A stretch of 15,037 nucleotides of DNA, taken from an uncultured Odoribacter sp. (GTDB lineage Bacteria; Bacteroidota; Bacteroidia; Bacteroidales; Marinifilaceae). Where the stretch lies: NCBI GenBank assembly GCA_934725835.1, contig CAKVCR010000035.1:1-15037 (forward strand), in the 5' to 3' direction. The translations under genes were made by a program, and so were the position numbers. Below the pieces are notes generated by a model. The model was given only the letters and a program-made list of their open reading frames with translations. It had not been told where the DNA came from and did not search any database. Of the stretch, positions 1 through 6,369 are shown in pieces (position 1 is the first letter of the stretch; each line of letters starts with the position of its first letter).

Positions 1-423
1 AAGGCCGATGTTATTACATATCTTGAAAAAAGAAAAGTATTTCCCGAATCCTATTCCGCACCGGCAGGTTGGTACAATGGGAACTATACCGTCAAAATGA
101 ACGCCGAAGTGCCCGAACAGACTCTTAAAAATATGAAGCTGTATTACACGGAACTGTTTGCACAGTATCCCGATGTGCTGACTGCGACAGAAATATCAAA
201 AATAGTCGGTTACGGTACAACTTCTATCAATAACTGGTGCAATAACGGACATCTTAAAGCGTTTAAGAGGAACAATATGAAGCACATTCCGAAAGTATAT
301 TTAATAGAATTCTTTTGCTCAAAGTATTTTCGCACAATCACCCGCAAATCCGATTGGCATATCTGGGTGCTTCAAGAATTCCCTCGCTGGCAAGTTATAC
401 GAGGATTGAAAACAAAAGAGTGA
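1..423 (+). CDS. Tandem HTH / excisionase-like DNA-binding protein, 5' truncated
   Basis: The reading frame is open from base 1, so the start lies outside the window and the ATG at 97 is internal. The visible 140 residues hold a helix-turn-helix of the excisionase/HTH_17 type at about fragment residues 59-106 (VLTATEISKIVGYG, then NNWCNNGHLKAFK, then IPKVYLIEFF). The first residues (KADVITYLEKRKVF) look like the tail of a preceding, similar HTH unit, suggesting two tandem domains. Such proteins occur in clostridial integrative or mobilizable elements, where they bind element DNA to control excision or transcription. It is followed directly by a repeat and palindrome patch that could be its binding region, and then by tnpV, which supports a mobile-element context. 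No catalytic residues are seen. The domain call is fairly secure; the exact role (excisionase or repressor) is inferred. Confidence 0.65.
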   Translation, partial: KADVITYLEKRKVFPESYSAPAGWYNGNYTVKMNAEVPEQTLKNMKLYYTELFAQYPDVLTATEISKIVGYGTTSINNWCNNGHLKAFKRNNMKHIPKVYLIEFFCSKYFRTITRKSDWHIWVLQEFPRWQVIRGLKTKE

Positions 424-426
424 ATA

Positions 427-547
427 TTCGCTGAATTTTCACTTCGAAGTGAATTTTCGCTGAATATTTGCTATGTTCGCTGTAAAAAGTGGCACAAGTT
501 TGGAAATATTCGCTGTAATTTTTGGCACGGGCGGAATTTGCAAATTC
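427..547. repeat. TTCGCTG direct-repeat cluster with two perfect palindromes
   Basis: Between the HTH gene and tnpV the motif TTCGCTGWA occurs four times in the same orientation, starting at 427, 456, 476 and 509. The last two copies belong to a longer 20-nt unit, TTCGCTGTAA-N4/5-TGGCAC (476-495 and 509-528), with a 33-bp period. A 16-bp perfect palindrome TTCACTTCGAAGTGAA lies at 438-453 and a 14-bp one GAATTTGCAAATTC at 534-547. No convincing ORF occupies the region. Repeats of this kind are usual for protein-binding arrays (excisionase sites, operators, iterons). The function here is inferred from its position next to an HTH gene. Confidence 0.55.
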
Positions 548-571
548 ATAAATCGCACATTCGAAAAAGAG

Positions 572-608
572 AACCTCTTTTGATACAATTTAAGTATCAA
601 AGGAGGTT
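572..608 (+). promoter_or_regulatory. Hairpin hiding the tnpV ribosome site, with an extended -10 promoter inside it
   Basis: Bases 572-586 pair with 594-608 over 15 positions (14 Watson-Crick pairs plus one G-U at 578/602) around a 7-nt loop. The right arm contains the AGGAGG ribosome site (601-606) for the ATG at 615. An extended -10 box, TGaTACAAT, sits at 581-589, so a transcript started from it would begin near 596 and lack the left arm, leaving the ribosome site free. Read-through transcripts from outside would fold and block translation. The hairpin is directly visible. The promoter (-35 is poor) and the regulatory logic are inferred by analogy with IS10/IS50-type protection. Confidence 0.6.
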
Positions 609-614
609 TTTACT

Positions 615-992
615 ATGACTGACACATTATTTGAACAACTCGGCGGTACTTATACACAGACCGGCGACTACCTATTGCCGGACTTGTCATTACCGGCGGA
701 AAAAGATAACCGTCCCATTGGTATATGGGGACAGCGTAGATTGCGACACTTAAAGCAGTACCATAAAGCGATTTACTACAATCTGCTCACTTCCGGTAAA
801 CTCCATTCCCACCTCGCAGATGTCGAGGAACAAGCACAGGATCTCTTTTATCGGCTCGTAAAAGAATACGCCGAAAAAGAAGGCATCACCGAACAACTCA
901 AATCAACAGACCAAATGAAGTGGGTTGGCAAAATGAGCGCTATCCGCAACGCCGCCACCGAAATCATCAATCGGGAGTTGATTTATACATAA
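615..992 (+). CDS. tnpV: TnpV family transposon-encoded protein
   Basis: This 125-residue protein matches the TnpV family known from Tn4451/Tn4453-type clostridial elements: an N-terminal stretch around LGGTYTQTGDYLLPDL, a central GIWGQRRLRHLKQYHK (about residues 36-51), then an amphipathic helical C-terminal half. The length is normal for the family and both ends look intact. TnpV proteins are small, charged and presumed DNA-binding accessory proteins of the element; a precise role is not established. The start is fixed by AGGAGG at 601-606, 8 nt before ATG. The gene is followed within 10 nt by an intrinsic terminator, so it is a single-gene transcript. No TnpX-type large serine recombinase is in the window, so either the rest of the element lies to the left or this is a remnant. 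Confidence 0.85.
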   Translation: MTDTLFEQLGGTYTQTGDYLLPDLSLPAEKDNRPIGIWGQRRLRHLKQYHKAIYYNLLTSGKLHSHLADVEEQAQDLFYRLVKEYAEKEGITEQLKSTDQMKWVGKMSAIRNAATEIINRELIYT

Positions 993-1001
993 GATGATGA
1001 G

Positions 1002-1049
1002 AAGGTACAACCTTTTGGATCGCAAAAATCCGTTGGTTGTGCCTTTTTT
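1002..1049 (+). terminator. Rho-independent terminator after tnpV
   Basis: AAGGTACAACC (1002-1012) pairs with GGTTGTGCCTT (1035-1045) with one G-U pair. A second small stem, GGAT/ATCC, lies inside the loop, and a run of T follows (1044-1049). It begins 10 nt after the tnpV stop codon. There is no matching T-run on the other side, so it should act on the + strand only and would not stop transcription coming from the kinase. Confidence 0.8.
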
Positions 1050-1083
1050 GCGGTGACATTTTGTTCTGTATCGTCTTAGCACC

Positions 1084-1176
1084 TTAGCGAGTAGACTGTT
1101 TATGGACGAATTTGCCCCAAACAGTAAAACCTGTTAAGATTGCACCTAAAACCGCTATAGAACTATGAGTTTTCTT
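1084..1176 (-). pseudogene. Orphan transmembrane tail, possible frameshifted end of the kinase or gene remnant
   Basis: On the minus strand a 30-codon open frame runs from a TAA at 1179-1177 to a TAA at 1086-1084. After KKTHSS it reads SIAVLGAILTGFTVWGKFVH and ends with KQSTR, a typical membrane segment followed by basic residues. It has no ATG, GTG or TTG start. It overlaps the end of the kinase gene in the +1 frame, so a one-base shift at the A-rich CTAAAAGAAAAC (1180-1169) would join it to the kinase. Either the kinase once had a C-terminal membrane anchor, or this is the remnant of another gene at the element border. It could also be chance. Confidence 0.3.
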
Positions 1177-2365
1177 TTAGACGCATTACAGTCGATATAA
1201 GATCATCCACAGATTGATATCTTTTATTTCGATCTGTATTTGTTCCTCGATTCCAAAACTCTTTGATGTCGCTATCTTTTTGGCGTTCAACATTTGTTTT
1301 TCCTGTCAGAATAAAAAAGCACAATCGGGTGAGTGCAAAAGTCTCATGACACATATCGTAGTTTGCAAATCCGACGTTAATGAGATCTGGATCGTTTAGA
1401 GAACCTTTTAATTCCGATTGCAGACTGGTTAGTGTACTATCAGGCACCTTAACCAACCCGAAATCACCGATTTTAACGAGATCAACATCATCATAGTGCT
1501 TAATAAATACATTGGTTAAGCTAATATCTCGATGAAGAAGTCCCTTACTATGTATATACGATAATCCTTTACCTATTTGTGCTATTATCCTTTTTCGATC
1601 CGATAGGGTGAGCTTTGCATTCTCTCGGTTAATATACTTATATATGCTTTCATCCATACACTCCATCGTATATTGGTTATTTGCATCATCATAAGAATAT
1701 ACTTCGACGACATAAGGAGATTTTAGTGATTTTAACACTTCAAATTCTTGTTTAAATCTACGAAGTTCTTTAAGATCTAAATCAGCCTTAGCTCGCTTTA
1801 ATGCAATTTTCATATTGTAATTTGGATCTTGATATGAAAATACATCAGCATAAGATCCTCCGCCTATTGGTTTCATATTGGCATATATCGTTCTCTGCTC
1901 AGACTTTACTGCAACTGTTTTCTCCATTTGAAATATAGGATTTAAGTCTTCAATTACAATAGGCGTAAAATCTTCTGGAATCGTACTACCGCCACTCTTA
2001 ACAACGAATCTACGGCAACGTCGTATTATATCATCATAATGTTCGCTACATAGCCTAAAAGAATATTCTGTAGATTTTAATTTACTTTTAAGTGTATCTA
2101 TCACATCTATCAAAGCCAAGTAATCTCTACTGTCTTGGGCGTGAAAATATCCGCCTGTATATTTTATATTTCCTTCTTCGTCATGTTGGTATCTCAGGTC
2201 ACTATTGATAACCGTAAACCATTTGTTTAAGCCAGTATGAAATGCAGCAAGAAGTTTACGTAATGTTTCATTTGGCACAAAATCATATAATTCGTATAGA
2301 TCATCCAGAAAGCTCAGTCCGTTTTCTGAAAGAACTCGACTTAAATAACTATCTATATGGGTCAC
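1163..2365 (-). CDS. Hanks-type serine/threonine protein kinase with an unknown N-terminal domain
   Basis: I place the start at GTG (2365), because GGAGGTGAT ends 3 nt before it. An in-frame ATG at 2398 has only a weak, distant site. From the GTG the protein has 400 residues. Residues 1 to about 155 match no family I recognise. The kinase domain follows: glycine loop IGGGSYADV (167-175), ATP-binding Lys in IALKRA (190), catalytic loop HRDISLTNVF (HRD 278-280, Asn 285) and GDFGLV (DFG 301-303), then the F-helix region NYDMCHETFALTR. The Lys usual two residues after the catalytic Asp (HRDxK) is Ser here, a variant of HRD loops; the essential Asp and Asn remain, so activity is likely. No transmembrane helix lies in the main frame, but one follows in another frame. 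It lies 72 nt after the AlbA_2 gene and is probably the last gene of the R-M operon. The substrate is unknown; a signalling or shut-down role in defence is inferred. Confidence 0.85.
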   Translation of the reverse strand: MTHIDSYLSRVLSENGLSFLDDLYELYDFVPNETLRKLLAAFHTGLNKWFTVINSDLRYQHDEEGNIKYTGGYFHAQDSRDYLALIDVIDTLKSKLKSTEYSFRLCSEHYDDIIRRCRRFVVKSGGSTIPEDFTPIVIEDLNPIFQMEKTVAVKSEQRTIYANMKPIGGGSYADVFSYQDPNYNMKIALKRAKADLDLKELRRFKQEFEVLKSLKSPYVVEVYSYDDANNQYTMECMDESIYKYINRENAKLTLSDRKRIIAQIGKGLSYIHSKGLLHRDISLTNVFIKHYDDVDLVKIGDFGLVKVPDSTLTSLQSELKGSLNDPDLINVGFANYDMCHETFALTRLCFFILTGKTNVERQKDSDIKEFWNRGTNTDRNKRYQSVDDLISTVMRLKENS

Positions 2366-2368
2366 ATA

Positions 2369-2377
2369 ATCACCTCC
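2369..2377 (-). promoter_or_regulatory. Ribosome binding site choosing the kinase GTG start
   Basis: On the minus strand GGAGGTGAT (complement of 2377-2369) is a near-perfect anti-SD match. With 7 nt between GGAGG and the GTG at 2365-2363, it favours that start over the ATG 33 nt upstream, which has no good site. The only ATG closer to this site (GATTATGTGA) runs straight into a TGA stop. Confidence 0.65.
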
Positions 2378-2437
2378 ATTCCCAATCTTTCTGGACATTT
2401 CGTCATCTGCAAAACCTTACCTTTGCGAGCAAAGTCT

Positions 2438-3694
2438 CTACGTGTATTTTTTGTTGGAGTCTTGCAGGATTTCAAAAACAGAATCACTTCTAAAACCGAA
2501 AGCAGCACCCAAGTCATCAGCAATCAGCGAATATGACAAATCGTTGAAACTCACTTTAGGGAAATCTCGCAAGAAAGAAATTTTGCCTTTATTTATTTCC
2601 TTGTGTGCATAAGGGATCCCATATTTTTCAATATATTCTTTGTATTTATCTCCGTCAAAAGCAACAACAGTATCTCCTGCATTTTCAATTTCAAGACAAA
2701 AAGCATAATCTTTTTCTTTTAGTTTATATTGATTTGCAATATTCTCAAAAAGGAATATTCCAAAGAACAGTGCATTAAATATATCTGAACCGCTTGCTAA
2801 TTGAAAATTCTCAACGCTTTCTTTGTCATAACCGAGTTCTGTATAAATATTTAAATAGTCATCTTTTCTGCTTCCGTTTGAAAGTCCTATCGGCACAGTG
2901 ATTTTGCAGGACCAATCATAAAACAACTCAAATATAAAAGTTCCTGAATTAGAACCAGGTAAAACAAATTTCTGCATAAAGATTATCGATCGCATTGAAT
3001 AACTAATATGTTCAAAAACTTTGTATTTGGATTTTACAAAGTCGATAACTTTATCTCTATTGGCATATACATTAAAGAAACCATCCCGCTTAGAACTGAT
3101 ATTTTTAAGATATATATTAGCTATGGGGTATGTTACCTTTCGTTGAAGCAGATTGTTATACGAATAGAAATAGTCTCTTTGACAGAAATCTTCTATTTCT
3201 TTTATGTATTCTTTTGAACGCTCGTATAGATATTCAATATTGCCTCTATCTGCGGGTTTAATTGGCTCTTTACTGCTTCCACTACGTACATAAATACTAC
3301 CATTGCAAACATAAGGAGCATTGCGACCTTCATATACATAGACAAGCAATACACCGGATTTTTTGTTTTCAGGCATTGTCAAGAAACGAGTGCTAAACTC
3401 CTGCATAGGTGAAATGCGTGTAGCAATCTTTCCGATGCGTTGGCTGTAGTCCTGTTTGTCTATCGGCTTGATTTCTTTTGTTTTATCATCTATGCCTACA
3501 ATTAACCAACCGCCTTCACAGTTGGAAAACGATGTGATTTCTTTTGCCAACTGCGCTTTTCCGCCATCTTCAAGCAATAATTTGTATTCCACGTGATGTC
3601 CTTCATCACAATCTACAAGTTGCGACAGATGACTGAATTTAACTTTTTCAATTGTCAATGGTCGCCCTTTGCTATCAGAAAACGGTGAATACAT
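2438..3694 (-). CDS. AlbA_2 (Schlafen-like) domain protein
   Basis: The start is ATG at 3694, 10 nt after GGGAGG inside the end of mod. A longer reading from TTG at 3712 would put the ribosome site inside the gene. The protein has 418 residues. The N-terminal AlbA_2 domain (PF04326; Schlafen core-like) spans about residues 25-160: GHHVEYK (Glu36, Lys38), then KEITSFSNCEGGWLIVGID (about 51-69), then later NGSIYVRSGSS. Schlafen-type domains bind nucleic acid and in some members cleave tRNA; whether this one is a nuclease cannot be read here. Residues from about 170 to the end match nothing I know; they are aromatic-rich and not obviously membrane-spanning. Five nt separate it from mod, so it is coupled to the R-M genes. 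A regulator or a toxic effector are both possible. Confidence 0.8.
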   Translation of the reverse strand: MYSPFSDSKGRPLTIEKVKFSHLSQLVDCDEGHHVEYKLLLEDGGKAQLAKEITSFSNCEGGWLIVGIDDKTKEIKPIDKQDYSQRIGKIATRISPMQEFSTRFLTMPENKKSGVLLVYVYEGRNAPYVCNGSIYVRSGSSKEPIKPADRGNIEYLYERSKEYIKEIEDFCQRDYFYSYNNLLQRKVTYPIANIYLKNISSKRDGFFNVYANRDKVIDFVKSKYKVFEHISYSMRSIIFMQKFVLPGSNSGTFIFELFYDWSCKITVPIGLSNGSRKDDYLNIYTELGYDKESVENFQLASGSDIFNALFFGIFLFENIANQYKLKEKDYAFCLEIENAGDTVVAFDGDKYKEYIEKYGIPYAHKEINKGKISFLRDFPKVSFNDLSYSLIADDLGAAFGFRSDSVFEILQDSNKKYT

Positions 3695-3699
3695 TTTAC

Positions 3700-5568
3700 T
3701 TATACCTCCCAAACCGTTTCGTCGCCGCAGATATTTCGGATTTTCAGGCGAAGCGGTTTATTTTCGGAGCATATGCTGCCGTCCCAAAAATCTTTTGTTT
3801 TGGCACCGTTTATGATAACAAAACCGTTTTTATCAATTTTGATTTCGCTATCAGAATGCCACTCTCCTTCAGCAGCAGTGCAATCAATGCTCAAGAACTC
3901 AATCAGTTCCAAACCGTCCTCGCTAATTTCAATCGGCTTATACGGCTTCTTTGCCGAAGAATTAAGTAGTGCTTTTTGGTTGAACTCAGCTATTTTTGAA
4001 AGCACACGGTCGCTTATAAACTTATCAATGGAAACAGCATATCCACCAAATAAATCATCGTGGGTTTTTTCGGCGTGAAATTCCGCATAATCTCCGATTA
4101 TGACATCATCAAGAATTGTTTTAAGGTCTCTCAGCTCAATTTCAATATTTGTGCTGTCATCATCTTTTATAAACTTTTGAATCTCGGCTTCGTCGGTAAT
4201 ATCTATGTAATAGACGATTACTTTTTTGATGTTGCTATCCAAATCGGGTATAGCCTGATGAATAATACGGTTCATGGTCACTTTGTCAAGAAGTTTTGAT
4301 GAGCTGTCCATCAGATTCGGCACATATACAGGAACGGTACCAAGTTTGCTGTCGGAAATTGCACCCTCCCAGAAGGAATCGAGAGAATCTTCATTTTTAA
4401 GTCCCGGAATAAGCGACTTGATTTTATCCATTGTCTGAACGGGGTTGCGGTAGAGTTGAACGCCATCTTTAATTTCAAGTACATCAAATTCAGCACCGTC
4501 AGCAACAAGACGGTCACGGGTTGTTTGAATAGAATTCAGTCCGATGTCGCAATGAATAAACTTGCGTCCAAGTTTGTTTGCTACAGCAGCAGTAACACCG
4601 CTACCGCCGAAAAAGTCGGCAACGATCATTTTTTTGTTTGAAGAAGAACTAATAATTCTATCTAACAAGGATGTTGGCTTTTGAGTCGCATAATCAACTT
4701 TTTCGTCAGAAGTTGGCTGCTGTTGGAAAGACATAATATCATTCCAAACATCTCCAAAAGGCTTTCCTTTTGCTTCAACCTCATCCCTATAACGTGTTGT
4801 TCCGTGCGCAACCATATAATGTCTGCCGTTTTCATCTACTTTATTGAATGAATCTAAATATTCTTTTGTGTGTGGTTGCATAAGTTTGTTAAATACTCTT
4901 TCATCGGACATCGAATAATAAAGAATAGTATCATGTCCTCTTACCCAGTTTTGAGCTAATGTTTTGAATCCGGAAAGTACTGAAATATCCCAAATGATCT
5001 CTCTTTGAAAATTATCTTCGCCAAAAATTTCATCTAAAAGAACTTTTACATAGTGAATCATATGCCAGTCCAAATGAACATAGATAGATGCCGTTTCACT
5101 CATTATTGATTTTATAGCCATAAGATTTTCATACATCCAGTTGAGATATTTTTCTTTATCCCAAACATCGCCATACATCTTTTCCTCAAAAGCTTTTAAC
5201 TCGTCAATATCAAGCTCCTGTTCGGCCTGCGCGATAGCTTCGGCAACTTTAGGATTACGGCGGATATATACTTTCTTTGCATAATCTGCTCCGCTGGCAA
5301 AGGGCGGGTCAATATAAACAAGGTCAACCTGAATGCCTTGCTCTTTGAGATAAGCGCAGGCGGAAACACACTCGCCGCGTATAACCATATTGCCGTCAGC
5401 GTTTTCTCCAACGGTTTCCAACTTTTCCATTTCGTACAAGGGCATACCGCGCTGTAATGTCATAGAGACATCATCGGCACCCTTGTATTTTAGTATTCTG
5501 TTAAAGTTGCCGAGTACGGCTTGTCCTTCAATCGGTTCCGGTATAAATGGTATATATTTAATCGGCAT
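3700..5568 (-). CDS. mod: Type III restriction-modification DNA methyltransferase (N6-adenine), Mod
   Basis: This 622-residue protein is of usual length for type III Mod. Motif IV VYIDPPF is at 84-90 (catalytic DPPF 87-90), YATQKP at 293-298, and the SAM-binding motif I VADFFGGSG at 316-324. Catalytic motif before SAM motif, with the target-recognition region between, is the beta-class order of type III Mod and many N6-adenine enzymes. It transfers a methyl group from SAM to adenine in an asymmetric site and also gives Res its sequence specificity. The start ATG at 5568 is preceded by AGAGG and lies 3 nt after the Abi-alpha stop. Bases 4801-5040 (about residues 177-256) count about 33% GC by hand, against about 48-50% on both sides, as if the recognition region had been exchanged. 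No frameshift or phase-variation repeat tract is seen. Confidence 0.93.
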   Translation of the reverse strand: MPIKYIPFIPEPIEGQAVLGNFNRILKYKGADDVSMTLQRGMPLYEMEKLETVGENADGNMVIRGECVSACAYLKEQGIQVDLVYIDPPFASGADYAKKVYIRRNPKVAEAIAQAEQELDIDELKAFEEKMYGDVWDKEKYLNWMYENLMAIKSIMSETASIYVHLDWHMIHYVKVLLDEIFGEDNFQREIIWDISVLSGFKTLAQNWVRGHDTILYYSMSDERVFNKLMQPHTKEYLDSFNKVDENGRHYMVAHGTTRYRDEVEAKGKPFGDVWNDIMSFQQQPTSDEKVDYATQKPTSLLDRIISSSSNKKMIVADFFGGSGVTAAVANKLGRKFIHCDIGLNSIQTTRDRLVADGAEFDVLEIKDGVQLYRNPVQTMDKIKSLIPGLKNEDSLDSFWEGAISDSKLGTVPVYVPNLMDSSSKLLDKVTMNRIIHQAIPDLDSNIKKVIVYYIDITDEAEIQKFIKDDDSTNIEIELRDLKTILDDVIIGDYAEFHAEKTHDDLFGGYAVSIDKFISDRVLSKIAEFNQKALLNSSAKKPYKPIEISEDGLELIEFLSIDCTAAEGEWHSDSEIKIDKNGFVIINGAKTKDFWDGSICSENKPLRLKIRNICGDETVWEV

Positions 5569-5571
5569 GAT

Positions 5572-6369
5572 TTAAACCTCTTTTCCTAAACACACTTTAG
5601 CAAAACTTTTTCCGTAATCATTGATCATTACAACCTTTTTGCCAATATCAACTTTAAATGGTGTTCCAAAACTATTGAACAAAGCTACTCTTGATTGCAC
5701 ATAGGGATGAGTCTTAAATGATTCATAGTTATAGCCGTTTATCGCACCGTCAGTTATATTCAAGAACCCTAATCTCAACAAGTTTGTTATTGATGTGGAA
5801 ACGATAAACGGATCTGACATATCGGCTAATTCTTGCAAAAAATACGTTGGCATAGCTTTCAAATACACTTGATTGGTATTTTGAATTGAAAACTTAATTC
5901 CAGCGCATGCAAGTTGATGTAAATCAACAAATTTCTGCAAAATTAAGGCATCTAACGGACTCATTTGTTTTATAGCATCAACAAAAGAAGGCAACACTTG
6001 ATTTGCAATTCTTGTATCCATAGCAGATGCCAATAAATTCTCATACATTTCACGTAGTTCTTTTTCATCATATGTATATCTTAGTGCTTCTAATGCAGGT
6101 CCCGCTATCATAGTAGGGGGAATCTGTAAATTTTCTTCGGGGATGTTTTTGGTTTTTTCTTTCAAGTCATCCTCAAATGCTTCTAATTTATATCTAAATG
6201 TTAGATTTGCTTTTTTAACAGGATATAAAACAACATTATTAAAAAAGCCAACAATGGTAGAAAGTGCTCCATCTGTTTGTTTTGCTGTTTCTGGAATGTT
6301 TTGTTGAATAGCATTAGAAATCGGTTCGATTACATCGGGTAAGACCGAGTTTTTATTGTTGTCACTCAT
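5572..6369 (-). CDS. DUF4393 / Abi-alpha family protein
   Basis: This 265-residue protein carries the family signature at about residues 78-118: IPEENLQIPPTMIAGPALE followed by ALRYTYDEKELREMYENLL and ASAMD. This matches DUF4393 (PF14337, Abi_alpha), named after abortive-infection genes. The molecular activity of the family is not settled as far as I know. A short hydrophobic stretch (LSTIVGFFNNVVLYPV, about 36-51) could touch membrane but is not a clear transmembrane helix. The start overlaps the res stop as TAATG, with AAGGAGG 7 nt upstream inside res; the stop is 3 nt before mod. So it is expressed with Res and Mod. Hand-counted GC is about 31% against about 44% in res, suggesting a separate origin. 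A guard that kills or arrests the cell when restriction fails is inference. Confidence 0.82.
   Translation of the reverse strand: MSDNNKNSVLPDVIEPISNAIQQNIPETAKQTDGALSTIVGFFNNVVLYPVKKANLTFRYKLEAFEDDLKEKTKNIPEENLQIPPTMIAGPALEALRYTYDEKELREMYENLLASAMDTRIANQVLPSFVDAIKQMSPLDALILQKFVDLHQLACAGIKFSIQNTNQVYLKAMPTYFLQELADMSDPFIVSTSITNLLRLGFLNITDGAINGYNYESFKTHPYVQSRVALFNSFGTPFKVDIGKKVVMINDYGKSFAKVCLGKEV

Noticed and set aside
427..528. Possible CRISPR-like array from the repeated TTCGCTG units
   Set aside because: The units are short (9-20 nt), spacing is irregular (29, 20, 33), there are no constant-length spacers and no cas gene is nearby.
1095..1125. ACTGTTT...AAACAGT inverted repeat as a terminator for the kinase transcript
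   Set aside because: A 7-bp AT-rich stem with a 17-nt loop and no T-run on the minus strand. It also lies inside the membrane-helix frame, so it is unlikely to be a terminator.
2421..2434. CTTTGC-ga-GCAAAG inverted repeat between AlbA_2 and the kinase as a terminator
   Set aside because: The loop is only 2 nt and no T-run follows in the minus direction. It would not end transcription, so the kinase may still belong to the operon.
3695..3712. TTG start at 3712 for the AlbA_2 protein
   Set aside because: It would place the GGGAGG ribosome site inside the coding region; ATG at 3694 has that site at a workable distance and a 5-nt gap from mod.
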